From positions 1-41,987 of the IMG/VR virus record IMGVR_UViG_3300036814_001776: DNA of 41,987 nt; one strand, 5' to 3'. The notes under the pieces were generated by a model that saw only the letters and a program-made list of their open reading frames with translations, did no database searches and was not told the DNA's origin. Shown here one piece after another: positions 15,030 to 24,061 of this stretch. Numbering within the stretch: position 1 is the first letter of the stretch; each line of letters starts with the position of its first letter. A program made the translations under genes and the position numbers. Source of the stretch: a virus.

Positions 15030-15040
15030 GGAGATAGATC

Positions 15041-15307
15041 ATGGCTGCTCTGACAGATGCAGAAACGACGATCTTGGCGAAAGTAACGACTGCAAACGGC
15101 AAACGTGCCGACTCCGCTGATCCGGCACGAGATGAGCTTGGTAAATTGGGTCAAGCCCTTGGTGTTTTGTGCGAAAAGCACTCTTCCAACGGCCAAGCCG
15201 CGCATATTGCCGACCTTGCAGACGACGCAAACGGCGCAGCGATTGCCGCGAAGGTGAACGCTATTCTTGTCGTGCTTGAACAAGCAGGGCTTACAGCCTC
15301 TTCCTGA
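15041..15307 (+). CDS. Hypothetical Ala-rich protein (88 aa)
   Basis: Starts 11 bases after the previous stop with GGGAGA upstream. It is an 88-residue, Ala-rich, helical protein with no Cys-pair motif, signal or membrane segment. Position between the capsid and the first neck gene suggests a head-decoration or head-completion role. Family not recognised. Confidence 0.6.
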   Translation: MAALTDAETTILAKVTTANGKRADSADPARDELGKLGQALGVLCEKHSSNGQAAHIADLADDANGAAIAAKVNAILVVLEQAGLTASS

Positions 15308-15331
15308 TCATTAGGATATGGGAGACGGCTT

Positions 15332-16297
15332 GTGGCAGACCTGTATGATGAACTTACGGCGACTTGGCTGAAGGAAAAGTATCTTCTGGGCGTGGACCTA
15401 ACGCTGGATGATGGGTCTGCTTATCCAGATTCAATCTTTGATCACGCGCTGCGCTCTGCGGTCGCACACATTGAACACGATCTTGGAATCAGCATCAACA
15501 CGGTGCCGATCAAAGACGAACAGCACGATGCAATAGACCAAAACCGATTAGCATGGTGGCCTTTTCGTTTGGATTTCAGGCCGGTTCAAAAAGTCACAAA
15601 ACTTGAAATTCGATACGGAAGTTTTGCGCCGGTCGATATCCCGGTCAGTTGGGTACAACTTGTCTCCCCACTTCATGGTCAAATTCATTTGATTCCTTCG
15701 GAAGAACAGTTGGGTTCCTATATGTTTAGGGCTGGTATCCCGCTGATTTCGGGTGATATTTTTCAACCCGCGTCGTATGTCCCCGGTTATTTTCGTTTTG
15801 ATTACACTACCGGGTTCGAATTTGCAGAAGGAACGGTTACTTTGCCTTCCGGGGCAACAGAGGTGGCCGTTTCTTTTGCGAGCGACGTTTCTGTTGCAAC
15901 GTACAGCACAACCGTGACCTACACAGATCAACAAGAAGGCGGGGCGCTTTTGACAAGCGCAAAAACACATTCCGGTTTTACAATCAAAGCAGCATCTGCA
16001 CCAACCGCCGATGCCACGATTTCGTGGAAAACCAGCGCCGTTGAAGAGGATCTAAAAGCGGCAATCGGCATGGTTGCGGCCTTGCTACCTTTGGACGTAG
16101 CTGGCGACCTCATCGCAGGGGCCGGTATCGCCACAATTTCTACGTCGATGGATTCACTTTCACAGAGTCTTGGCACGACCTCAAGTGCAACAAATTCGGG
16201 CTACGGTGCTCGTGTGTTGCAGCTAGAACGACAGTTGAAATCTTTTATGCCTGCCCTTCGAGCCAAGTACAAACAAATCCAATTGGCGGCGATCTAA
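15332..16297 (+). CDS. Head-tail connector / neck adaptor protein
   Basis: A 321-residue protein. The N-terminus (TWLKEKYLLGVDLTLDDG, then a helix with HALRSAVAHIEHDLG) and the WPFRLDFRPVQKVTKLEIRYG segment match the general look of gp6-like adaptor proteins, which dock under the portal. Residues about 165-235 form a Thr/Val/Ser-rich beta insertion. The C-terminal region is helical and ends in a basic amphipathic stretch. The GTG start has GGGAGAC upstream. It overlaps the next gene by one base (TAATG). Confidence 0.6.
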   Translation: MADLYDELTATWLKEKYLLGVDLTLDDGSAYPDSIFDHALRSAVAHIEHDLGISINTVPIKDEQHDAIDQNRLAWWPFRLDFRPVQKVTKLEIRYGSFAPVDIPVSWVQLVSPLHGQIHLIPSEEQLGSYMFRAGIPLISGDIFQPASYVPGYFRFDYTTGFEFAEGTVTLPSGATEVAVSFASDVSVATYSTTVTYTDQQEGGALLTSAKTHSGFTIKAASAPTADATISWKTSAVEEDLKAAIGMVAALLPLDVAGDLIAGAGIATISTSMDSLSQSLGTTSSATNSGYGARVLQLERQLKSFMPALRAKYKQIQLAAI

Positions 16298-17127
16298 TGG
16301 AGCTTCCGGCCAGACAGCCAACGAAGCTCCGTCCGCGTGTTGATCTTAGACCAGAGCAGTTTCGGAAGATTCTTTTCCAACGCGGGTTACAGGTTTCGTG
16401 GGAACAGGCCGCGCAATGCCCGTGTCGTCGAAAATCTTCGGACCTGACGACCGGTTTTTCTCTAACTTCAGCGTTGCCAACAGGCACAACCAGCGCAGAG
16501 CCCCGTGTAGATTGCGTAATATGTAAAGGCAAAGGCCATTTGTACCACTCCAAACAAACGATCAAAACCGTTGTGACCAAGGCCACCGATAAGCCGCAAA
16601 TGTTTGGCCAATTTGGAGAATACGCACGCGGTATGGTGTCGTTTACGCTTTTGCCGGAACACGTCCCCGGTTTTTGGGATCGCTTTACGATTTTGGATAC
16701 AACGCATGTGTATCGAGAAACACGAAAACGAACCGCTAACGTAGTTGAAGAAGCAAGATTTCCAATTGTGTTGCGGAGCTTGGATCTGGAAACCGGAATA
16801 ACGCAGATTGGGCTTTTGCATGTTATTCGTTCCTCAGTAAATGGAGAAGTGACGGCAAACGACACGCTAACGGTGGGGACCGATTTGGTCATTACTGCCG
16901 AAGGCAAGATTGACTGGACATTGGGGATTGCAAACGGGAAAGCGCCGGTCGAAGGAAGCCACTACTCGGTCGCGTATTATGCCAATCCAAGATATGTAAT
17001 TGTAGACTATCCGTATGCAAGCCGAGACACCTATGTTAAAACGAAACAAGCGACCGCAACATTCACGCCGTTGGTTGTCAACGCGATGGCGCGGTTGGAG
17101 TTTCTGGCCGATGGTGGAACCGAATAA
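16297..17127 (+). CDS. Neck-region structural protein with CxC...CxxC...H metal site
   Basis: A 276-residue protein in the connector cluster. Near residues 40-85 it has CPC, then CVIC and GHLYH, which together could bind zinc. Zinc knuckles of this kind occur in some phage stopper or neck proteins. The rest is beta-rich (FWDRFTILDTTHVYRE, then VNGEVTANDTLTVG). It starts inside the stop of the adaptor gene and ends inside the start of the next (TAATG both times). It is likely a stopper or head-tail joining protein, by position. Confidence 0.55.
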   Translation: MELPARQPTKLRPRVDLRPEQFRKILFQRGLQVSWEQAAQCPCRRKSSDLTTGFSLTSALPTGTTSAEPRVDCVICKGKGHLYHSKQTIKTVVTKATDKPQMFGQFGEYARGMVSFTLLPEHVPGFWDRFTILDTTHVYRETRKRTANVVEEARFPIVLRSLDLETGITQIGLLHVIRSSVNGEVTANDTLTVGTDLVITAEGKIDWTLGIANGKAPVEGSHYSVAYYANPRYVIVDYPYASRDTYVKTKQATATFTPLVVNAMARLEFLADGGTE

Positions 17128-17897
17128 TGGCTAAAGCGGGGCGACGTAGCCGGATTGACTTGAAACTGTCTGATTTTGGCTTTGATAAGAAGAACAGATT
17201 GCGGCGTATGCGCCGGATTGCTGATATCGTGATAGCCGAATGGAAAGCAGAAGCCCGACTAGCTCTGAAATCGTCCTATAGCGACTATGTGAAAAGCATT
17301 ACTCCGGTTGAGATTAGCGAACACAGGGTCATTATTGATCTTCCCGGCGACGATGTGCCCGATAACATCTCTACGCTTGCTCGAATCGTTGAATTCGGGA
17401 TGGGGCCGGGTGGAATTGGCACGACAGGCGCATACGATGTCCGAACATTTTTGCTTCGACGGTCAACAAGCAACATTAGAACAGGCAAAAATGGTCCGTA
17501 TGTCCGTGTACCGTTTGAAAGGAGCCTCGCGGCAATTAGCTCTACCGCAACACGCGGCAAAAAAAGCGCCGCTGTGGATGCCGTAAAAGCATTGACCGCA
17601 ACAGTTACCCGAGACAACATGACGACCAATTGGGGAGAGCGCCTGTCGGCAGGGTTTGCACACGTTCGAGTAAACCCCACGACCGGAATCCCGCACAAGA
17701 CCGATTACCTGCACGGCATGATTCGAAAAGCGTCCAAGGGCTCCACGGCTTCGCCGGAAGGCAAAACAAGCGGGTTTGGAACATTTAGAACGGCATCTTG
17801 GGCCGGAAACCCTTGGATGTCCAAAGGCGTTACCCCGCGAAAAATCGGTGAAAAAGTTCAGAAAAAACTCCATAAGATAATTCACGAGATGGTGTAA
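17127..17897 (+). CDS. Tail completion / neck protein
   Basis: A 256-residue basic protein. An N-terminal helical part (RLRRMRRIADIVIAEWKAEA) is followed by a beta-rich region with VEFGMGPGG near 90 and a C-terminal FRTASWAGNPWM segment near 225. The arrangement (helix, 'VEFG', then 'FRT.S') recalls HK97 gp10/gp9-type and Mu-type tail-completion proteins that bind genomes with long tails. Coupled by TAATG at both ends. Confidence 0.5.
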   Translation: MAKAGRRSRIDLKLSDFGFDKKNRLRRMRRIADIVIAEWKAEARLALKSSYSDYVKSITPVEISEHRVIIDLPGDDVPDNISTLARIVEFGMGPGGIGTTGAYDVRTFLLRRSTSNIRTGKNGPYVRVPFERSLAAISSTATRGKKSAAVDAVKALTATVTRDNMTTNWGERLSAGFAHVRVNPTTGIPHKTDYLHGMIRKASKGSTASPEGKTSGFGTFRTASWAGNPWMSKGVTPRKIGEKVQKKLHKIIHEMV

Positions 17898-18187
17898 TGA
17901 ACAAGAACACCGTTGCAGTTGTTGTCGCTTTGATAACCGGCTTGGCCGGTGTGACAACAGCCGTTGTCAATCGGTGGAGCCCGAATGAGCCGGGGGCCGA
18001 AGCCGTCTACGGCGTTACCAAAGATGCGGTGTCAGAAATTTCGGTTGATGTGGATGAGCTTGAAAGCCGCATACAGATCCTTGAAGCGAAGTTGCTGAAG
18101 ATAAACAAAAGAAAGCGCAAAAAGCGCGTGCCTCTGAGAAAACGAAGCAGTATGCCAGACACATACCAAGGCGTAAGGGTGCGATAA
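17897..18187 (+). CDS. Small membrane-anchored coiled-coil protein (96 aa)
   Basis: One N-terminal hydrophobic segment (AVVVALITGLAGVTTAVV, residues about 6-24) is followed by an acidic helix with heptad pattern (VDELESRIQILEAKLLKI) and a strongly basic end (KRKRKKRVPLRKR). The topology recalls an inner-membrane spanin or a small membrane tether. It is embedded by one-base overlaps in the neck genes, an odd place for a lysis protein. It may be a virion-associated peptide that meets the membrane. Confidence 0.6.
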   Translation: MNKNTVAVVVALITGLAGVTTAVVNRWSPNEPGAEAVYGVTKDAVSEISVDVDELESRIQILEAKLLKINKRKRKKRVPLRKRSSMPDTYQGVRVR

Positions 18188-18912
18188 TGGCGGGGCTTTT
18201 TGATATGCACTCGGTGATGGCGCTCCAAAACGGGTGGCGCGATTATGCGGATTCGGTGGCGCATTTCAAAGACCTGTTTTACGGCATCGATGAAACCGTT
18301 GTAACCAATTGGCACACGGAATTGACAGCGAAAGACCCTGTTTTTCGAATCTATGGAGCGCCTTCGGTGGAGCGGTTTCCGCAAGTGGTTGTCAAACTGC
18401 TTTCGGAAGGCATGGAGCAAGAACCCTTGGGCGGTTACGCATACACAACGTCTACGGGGACATGGCCAACCGGTACGGCTACCCACGTTGAACAGTTCGT
18501 TGTAAAACAAAATGTGGAAATTACAATTGCGACAAAAAACGCGGAATTGACCCGCGCTTTACACGTTGCCTGTCGAGCAGTCATGCAGCGCGCTCGACGC
18601 GCTTTTATTAAAGCCGGATATCAGGATTTGAGTTACACTGGTACGGACCAACTCGATCCGCAAGAAGAACTTGCAGCGGAGGAATTGGGCATCTATATTC
18701 GGAGGCAGAATTATGAAGCATCTAGCTTTGTGACCGTTCCGCGTGTGGACGAAGAGATTGTGAACAAGAAGTGGTTTGTACTTGAAGAAGACATCAAAAC
18801 GACAGCAAACCCAGATGCCGGGGAAACAAACGCTCACGGACAAACGATCCCAGATCGTCAAATTGACGACGCAGACGGTGCCGAGGGCGGCGTAACGATA
18901 GACGAATCTTAG
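18187..18912 (+). CDS. Probable tail terminator / sheath-proximal protein
   Basis: A 241-residue protein directly before the sheath gene, the usual place for the tail terminator. N-terminal half: VMALQNGWRDYADSVAHFKDLF and WPTGTATHVEQFVVKQNVEITIATKNAELTRALHVACRAVM, a beta strand followed by a helix, as in terminator folds. The last 50 residues are acidic and disordered. Assignment is by synteny and fold impression only. Confidence 0.5.
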   Translation: MAGLFDMHSVMALQNGWRDYADSVAHFKDLFYGIDETVVTNWHTELTAKDPVFRIYGAPSVERFPQVVVKLLSEGMEQEPLGGYAYTTSTGTWPTGTATHVEQFVVKQNVEITIATKNAELTRALHVACRAVMQRARRAFIKAGYQDLSYTGTDQLDPQEELAAEELGIYIRRQNYEASSFVTVPRVDEEIVNKKWFVLEEDIKTTANPDAGETNAHGQTIPDRQIDDADGAEGGVTIDES

Positions 18913-18927
18913 TCGGAGGAAGAAGAA

Positions 18928-20958
18928 ATGCCATCATCATTAAATTTGAGCGGTCTGAAAATTTATCGACCGGGGGTTTATTCCGTTATTGATGCCTCTG
19001 CGCTGGGGGGCAAAGGTGTTTCGACCGGCAATGTTGCTATTGTTGGCGATTTCCCGATGTTCGAACAATCAGAACCCCTCACGTTCACAAACTCAAAAGC
19101 GGTTTCTGATTACTATTCCGCAGATACGGAACTGGGACTGTTGGCACGTCTTGCGTTTTCGCCGTCGAACGACCCACAAGTCCCCGGAGGCGCTTCTACG
19201 ATCACGTTTCAAAATGTTCGAAGCAATACCGCAGCGTTTGCAACGCTTTTGGATGGCGCGAACGCCGCTTCGGTAAAAGTTTTGGCAAAGGTCTGGGGCA
19301 AAGCCGGAAAGAAAACCCTTATCGGAACCAAGGAAAACGCTACCGACTCGAATGGCCGGGATTTCACGGTTTCACGAGACGGCCTAACGGAAAACTTCAC
19401 CAATGTTCAAAGCGGTGTGCTTGGCAATGTTGAATATACCGGCACGAATCTTAATAAATCCGTACTGACAGCGAGCCCCGGCAACTTAAAACTGACGTGG
19501 GAAAAAGAGTTTGCTTGTAACGGCACGGATACTGCGATTACTCACGCAATGTCCGATATCGCCAATGACCCGACAGCAACGCTTTCGTTTGCGATCACGC
19601 CAGCCGGGGACACGGACGGCATATATGTGCTTACAGTCACGGGTACCGATGCTGACGGAGCCGCTAAAACAGCAAATTTGACAATGCCTGACTCAGCGGG
19701 CGCAGATGGGGTTACGCAGACTTTGGCTGCAAACGGGTTTGCAACAATTACGGAATTGAAAGTAGATCCGGCGGGTGCTTCCACAAAAGTGTTCACTGTC
19801 AGCGCCACTGCATTTGATCTTAGCACTGCCGATTTCCCAACAGTGGGGGATGCGTTCACACAGATCAATTTGAACAGCGGCAAGAATTGGAAGGTTACGG
19901 TTAAAAGCCCTGAGACTTTCAGTATCCCGCTTACAGATTTGGATAGTTCTTCGGGTGCCAATGTTGCCACCGAAGGCGCGAATGGCGGAACGGCGGCTTC
20001 TCTTCGTTCCGACCTTCGTAGTGTTCTCAATGCGCTTAACACAAGCAAGCTAATCACGGCAGAACGCAGTTCCGGCGCAACGGGGCCGCCCGACAAGGCA
20101 GCCGCTTTTGCAAACACTCCACTAGAATCGGGTGGTACAGAAGGCACCAGTATCGCCAGTACCGATTGGGAAACGGCGCTAACCAAGATTGCCGACAAAG
20201 ATGTTCAGATTGTCGTTTTGTTTACAGACAATGCCACAACACAAAAAATGGGTATCGCGCACGCGAGAGAGTCGGCACTTTTCGGCTACGAGCGAAACCT
20301 TTGGGTCGGCGCTCCCAAAGACAAAACACTAACCGAGTTGTTTGATGAGCACTCTTCTGTGCTCAACACGCGACACATGGCGGTTGTTGCCCAAGAAATC
20401 AAGATTCCAAATCTCAAGGGCACTTTGGTTTTCAAGGAGCCGAAATACTTGGCCGTAATGATGGCCGGTATGCAGGCGGGATCTTCGATTGCAATGCCGC
20501 TTACTTGGAAGCGTCCAGATGTCTCGGATGTTCGCCAAGATTGGCGAGAGAACCTAGACGCGGGAGAAGCGATTCAGAAGGGCATTTGCGTTCTTAGCCG
20601 GGACAACCTTGGTTGGAAGGTAGAACGCTCCGTTACGACCCACCTTGAAGACGATAACCCCATCCTTTCCGAAGTAAGTGCTTTCGAATCCGTCAACACG
20701 TCGGTTCGTGACTTGCGAGCTAAATTGATTGGTCAGATTGGAAATCCCGTTATTGCAGGCACCGCCTCACGAATGGTGGGAGCCGTCGAAGCGCGATTGG
20801 ATAAGCAAGTCAAAGACGGGATTATCAAAGCGTTTCGGAATGTGTTTATTGAAGATTTGGGTGATACATTTAATGTTCACTATGAGGTGGCGGCTGTCGA
20901 GCCGCTGAACTTTATCGTAGTTACAGCGCACGTTGTTCGGATTTCTGAGACAACGTAA
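18928..20958 (+). CDS. Tail sheath protein
   Basis: A 676-residue contractile sheath subunit. The N-terminus has the standard start of sheath proteins (RPGVYSVIDAS...GNVAIVGDFP). The C-terminal domain has the conserved pattern with VNTSVRDLRAKLIGQIG near 590 and an end of VEPLNFIVVTAHV. Between about residue 190 and 340 lies a beta-rich region likely to be an outward-facing insertion. A Rossmann-like part (VQIVVLFTDN and MGIAHARES) sits near 430-450. It has a strong ribosome site (GGAGGAAG). A sheath followed at once by a tube gene marks this phage as myovirus-type. Confidence 0.9.
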   Translation: MPSSLNLSGLKIYRPGVYSVIDASALGGKGVSTGNVAIVGDFPMFEQSEPLTFTNSKAVSDYYSADTELGLLARLAFSPSNDPQVPGGASTITFQNVRSNTAAFATLLDGANAASVKVLAKVWGKAGKKTLIGTKENATDSNGRDFTVSRDGLTENFTNVQSGVLGNVEYTGTNLNKSVLTASPGNLKLTWEKEFACNGTDTAITHAMSDIANDPTATLSFAITPAGDTDGIYVLTVTGTDADGAAKTANLTMPDSAGADGVTQTLAANGFATITELKVDPAGASTKVFTVSATAFDLSTADFPTVGDAFTQINLNSGKNWKVTVKSPETFSIPLTDLDSSSGANVATEGANGGTAASLRSDLRSVLNALNTSKLITAERSSGATGPPDKAAAFANTPLESGGTEGTSIASTDWETALTKIADKDVQIVVLFTDNATTQKMGIAHARESALFGYERNLWVGAPKDKTLTELFDEHSSVLNTRHMAVVAQEIKIPNLKGTLVFKEPKYLAVMMAGMQAGSSIAMPLTWKRPDVSDVRQDWRENLDAGEAIQKGICVLSRDNLGWKVERSVTTHLEDDNPILSEVSAFESVNTSVRDLRAKLIGQIGNPVIAGTASRMVGAVEARLDKQVKDGIIKAFRNVFIEDLGDTFNVHYEVAAVEPLNFIVVTAHVVRISETT

Positions 20959-20972
20959 AAGGGAGCTTAGAC

Positions 20973-21398
20973 ATGCCAGAGTACAGAGCATTTGCAGGCG
21001 CAAGAGCCAAACTTTTCATCAACGACAAGTTGGTGGGTTGGGCTACCGGCGTCAGTGGCCAAGAAACAATTTCACTTCAGCGAATTGACGTACTTGGCAA
21101 TATCGATTCTCAAGAGATTGAGGCAGTAAGCCGAATGGTGACGATGACCGCTGATTTTGTTCGAATTTTGAAAAATTCGCTTCAAGAGCAAGGTCTTTGG
21201 CCAAAAGGCGGCACCGCCGACGTAATCAATTTTCCTGAGATGAACGCGGAAATCTACGACGACATTGACGATCAAGCGGTTGTGCGTATAATCGGGCTCA
21301 AAGCCGAATCTCGCAACTGGCGAGTTGATCGCGCAGGCGTGATGACTCAAAATTGTACTTTCCAAGGGAGAAAGATGACAGACGAGAGCGGCGTCTAA
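20973..21398 (+). CDS. Tail tube protein
   Basis: A 141-residue protein immediately after the sheath, as expected for the inner tube. It is all beta by pattern (KLFINDKLVGWATGVSG, ETISLQRIDVLG, AVSRMVTMTADFVRI, NCTFQGRKMTDESG), close to the Hcp/gp19-type tube fold. Length is normal for the family. Ribosome site AGGGAG. Confidence 0.8.
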   Translation: MPEYRAFAGARAKLFINDKLVGWATGVSGQETISLQRIDVLGNIDSQEIEAVSRMVTMTADFVRILKNSLQEQGLWPKGGTADVINFPEMNAEIYDDIDDQAVVRIIGLKAESRNWRVDRAGVMTQNCTFQGRKMTDESGV

Positions 21399-21419
21399 TG
21401 ATGTTAGGAGGCCGCTATT

Positions 21420-21878
21420 ATGGATCTGCGGAAAATGCAGGAGCTTGGAAAAGACAAAGCGCCTGATCAATCAGAGCTTGCGTCACGCGAGCGCGTTCTT
21501 GTTATCAATTACACTTCGCCCGATGGCGAAAAATACCGTCACGAAATTGTGTCCCGAATCATGGACGGCGACGAGAGATTGCGCCAACCTATTATTGCGT
21601 CAGAATTGAGCCGGGGGCGTCCTTGGAGCAGTCTCCCAGCCGACGCACAACTTAGGTTTAGCGCGCTTGCTGCGTGTTCTGTTCAACTTAAAGACCCGCC
21701 CGAGTGGCTTAACAGATGGCTAATGGAGGACAATTCGCTCTTATTCGTGATCTTTGCACAATTGCAAGAACACGAATCGGAGTATTTTCGATTCAACGTG
21801 GGAACGGGCTCAGAGGATTCGGGAGATCCCCGGATTTCCGTTTCTACAGTCAAGTCTGCCACCTCTTCCAGCGAGTGA
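21420..21878 (+). CDS. Tail assembly chaperone, zero-frame product
   Basis: A 152-residue protein between tube and tape measure, the classic location of the lambda G/T-type chaperone pair. It is helical with LRFSALAACSVQLKDPPEWLNRWLMEDNSLLFVIFAQLQEHESEYFRF near 75-125, the pattern seen in TAC proteins. The acidic/Ser-rich tail after residue 125 begins where the slip site is proposed. It has a strong ribosome site (AGGAGG). The frame ends at 21878 while a downstream frame without its own good start continues. Confidence 0.75.
   Translation: MDLRKMQELGKDKAPDQSELASRERVLVINYTSPDGEKYRHEIVSRIMDGDERLRQPIIASELSRGRPWSSLPADAQLRFSALAACSVQLKDPPEWLNRWLMEDNSLLFVIFAQLQEHESEYFRFNVGTGSEDSGDPRISVSTVKSATSSSE
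21828..21831 (+). promoter_or_regulatory. Candidate programmed frameshift site (CCC C)
   Basis: Zero-frame codon CCC at 21828-21830 is followed by C, so tRNA-Pro could slip by +1 onto CCC. This joins ...EDSGDP to the downstream frame at GFPFLQSS. A -2 slip would give the same downstream frame. The position, about 48 bases before the zero-frame stop, suits a tail chaperone shift. The shift direction is not the usual -1. Confidence 0.45.
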
Positions 21879-22089
21879 AGCCGTACCGGGATGGTCAAAC
21901 CTGAATCGAGCCGATCTGCTTTTGTCGATTTTGCTTAGATTGCCAGAAGAAGAGTGGCAAAACTACAGCCGTCCTGTCATTCTTGAAGACGGGAAAGCGC
22001 CCAAAACCGGCGACCCCGTTGTTGATGGGTGGGAAAAGCAATTGCTTGGTTCGGGGGGAGTAGTCACCGATGGCAGAAAAACAACATAG
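21829..22089 (+). CDS. Tail assembly chaperone, frameshifted extension (T part)
   Basis: The +1-relative frame stays open through the end of the chaperone gene and continues to 22089. It has a Pro/Ser-rich linker, then a helical part (DLLLSILLRLPEEEWQNY) and a short tail. It has no ribosome site or plausible own start after 21754. It overlaps the tape measure start by 20 bases. Joined at 21831 it would make a 222-residue G-T fusion. It may alternatively be an independent gene with an unusual start. Confidence 0.6.
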   Translation, partial: PGFPFLQSSLPPLPASEAVPGWSNLNRADLLLSILLRLPEEEWQNYSRPVILEDGKAPKTGDPVVDGWEKQLLGSGGVVTDGRKTT

Positions 22090-24061
22090 GACTAGAGTTG
22101 AAATCGTCGTTGACGACGATCAAGCCCAACGCGCCCTAGACTCCCTAATTCGAAAACTAGAACGCGCAAGTGACCTTGCCGCAGGCATCGGATTCGGTGG
22201 TGGTGGCGGCACAGGTGGCGGTGGCGGCACGGGCGGCGACGGCGGCGGCGGTGGACCCGCGCCCGGTCATGCCACAGGATCGACCGCTACCGGACAGCGT
22301 GTTGGAAAAGCCCTTGGTGGGCTTGCACGCGGGGCCATGAGTCTTGGGCAGGGGCTTGGGGGACAAGTAATATCCACTGCCGGTGGGCTTATGGGAGCGA
22401 CCCCTTCGCTGGGCTCCGATATCGGCGCTTCGACGGAAATGGCGGGAATGATGAAGGCGCTCCCGTTTCAAATAAGAGCGCAGATGCTTGACACACTCGC
22501 ACAAACATCGGGTGGTGTATCGATGGGGGCGTTTGGAGTTCAGGTGCCTGTTGGTGTAGCGGTCGCAATTCCGGCAATACTGGCAAGCCTAAAAGAAAAG
22601 ATTGCAGGAGAGGCGGTATCCGCGAAATACAAGCTGCTTGCAGGGGGGCAAAGACAGGCTTTTCAGCAGTATGGCCCATTAGGAGGTCTTGAAAACCAGT
22701 ATTTGACAGCAGGCTATCTTGCGCCCGGAGGAATGGGGCCGGGTGGTCACGCGGGGATATTACAATCGCAGGCACGAGCGAAGGCCACAGGTTTGTCTCA
22801 AGCAGAGTATATGCAAGGGATGGGCGGGTTTACGCGGGGCTATGCCATGCAGGTAGGCGGTCGAGCGCCTTTCAGAAGCCGAGACTCCCAAGAATACTAT
22901 GGCATTATTTCCCGAGGCGGGGTGCCGCGAGATGAGATGCGTAATTTTCAGATGCAGCAACGGTTTTCCCAAGCCGGTATGCTCCGCGAAAGAGATCGCC
23001 TCAAGCCAGAATATATGGGCCTGTTTGGTTTAGATCCCGGCCTAGCCGGAAGTCTGATGGGCGGATTTGGCGCAGGAATGGATATGAGTCCCAATGTACT
23101 TACCGCTGGCGCTCCCGGCCCCGGCAGAACCCACGGCACGGGCGGCGGTGTGAGCCCTTTTGGCGCTGCTAGGCTTCCCGGCCAAGCAGGTAGATTTACG
23201 AGCAGGATTTTGAATTATGCCCAAGAGCGCGGTTTCCGGGGCTCCCGCGCAAACGAGTGGTGGGCAAGAGCGCAAGCCGGATTTACACAACTTGGAGAGC
23301 AGGGTTTAGGCGCAAATCCAGACGCAATGATGGGCACAATCAACGCGCTTGGACAAATCGGTCAAACGGGCGGTGTTGCCGAAACAAATCTTCCTTTTGG
23401 TGGAATGAACGCGATTCGCGGGGCTTTTCGATTACGCCAAGGCGGGATTCAAGCCGCACAAGGCTTTGCGGGACAAATGGGCACCTCCGCGTGGGCAGAT
23501 ATGGCTATTCAGGGATGGGCATTTAGTAGAACTAGCGACCCGCTCAAAGCAATGGAGCTAATGGAAAACCTATCCGGCGCGCAATACGCGAACATCGTTC
23601 GTGGGCAATTGGGAGGACAAGCCGGGGGGATGGCTCTTTATGGAAAAGGCTTTACAGCAAGGCAAGCACGCGGATTATCCAGAGGCAGATTAAAACCGTT
23701 CTTGGGCGCGATGCCAGACGGCGGCGAATTGGGGCTTGGGGCGCTGGGAATGACCGGCGAGGAGCTTAAGGGGGCTCGACCCATTACAACTATCACTTCT
23801 CAAGTTGAGCTTCAGAAACTAGAATTTGCCGCAAGGAAAGAAAACCTTGAGAAACTGCACAAGATGAACGAAGAGATGGCCAAGGTGTCCATAAACATGA
23901 TGACCATGGGTATTTCCGCTCTAAATACAGAAGGGCCGTTGAACACATTTAATACGATGGTGAGCGCGATTAATAAACTTCTTGCAGGAAATTTTGATAT
24001 GGGTGCGCTTAAGGGCCTGCTTGGGGATTTAGAGGCGTCCGTCACGAAGGCAGACGAATAG
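22070..24061 (+). CDS. Tape measure protein
   Basis: A 663-residue protein after the chaperone genes, where the tape measure always lies. It sets tail length. By the usual about 0.15 nm per residue this implies a tail near 100 nm. The N-terminus has an acidic/helical start (DQAQRALDSLIRKLERA), then a Gly-rich tract, then a long Gly/Ala/Met-rich helical body. The C-terminal end has heptad helices (LQKLEFAARKENLEKLHKM). It is relatively short for a tape measure. No lysozyme or peptidase domain is visible. Confidence 0.8.
   Translation: MAEKQHRTRVEIVVDDDQAQRALDSLIRKLERASDLAAGIGFGGGGGTGGGGGTGGDGGGGGPAPGHATGSTATGQRVGKALGGLARGAMSLGQGLGGQVISTAGGLMGATPSLGSDIGASTEMAGMMKALPFQIRAQMLDTLAQTSGGVSMGAFGVQVPVGVAVAIPAILASLKEKIAGEAVSAKYKLLAGGQRQAFQQYGPLGGLENQYLTAGYLAPGGMGPGGHAGILQSQARAKATGLSQAEYMQGMGGFTRGYAMQVGGRAPFRSRDSQEYYGIISRGGVPRDEMRNFQMQQRFSQAGMLRERDRLKPEYMGLFGLDPGLAGSLMGGFGAGMDMSPNVLTAGAPGPGRTHGTGGGVSPFGAARLPGQAGRFTSRILNYAQERGFRGSRANEWWARAQAGFTQLGEQGLGANPDAMMGTINALGQIGQTGGVAETNLPFGGMNAIRGAFRLRQGGIQAAQGFAGQMGTSAWADMAIQGWAFSRTSDPLKAMELMENLSGAQYANIVRGQLGGQAGGMALYGKGFTARQARGLSRGRLKPFLGAMPDGGELGLGALGMTGEELKGARPITTITSQVELQKLEFAARKENLEKLHKMNEEMAKVSINMMTMGISALNTEGPLNTFNTMVSAINKLLAGNFDMGALKGLLGDLEASVTKADE
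22195..22259 (+). repeat. Gly-rich low-complexity tract in tape measure
   Basis: Reiterated GGTGGCGGC-type codons encode a 22-residue Gly/Thr/Asp stretch. It is GC-rich and prone to slippage. It probably forms a flexible linker between the chaperone-binding head and the helical body. Confidence 0.8.

Noticed and set aside
19542-20198. Open frame of 218 codons on the minus strand within the sheath gene
   Set aside because: Fully antisense to a well-supported sheath gene, with no ribosome site. Its Val/Ala/Ser-rich content is a shadow of the sense codons.
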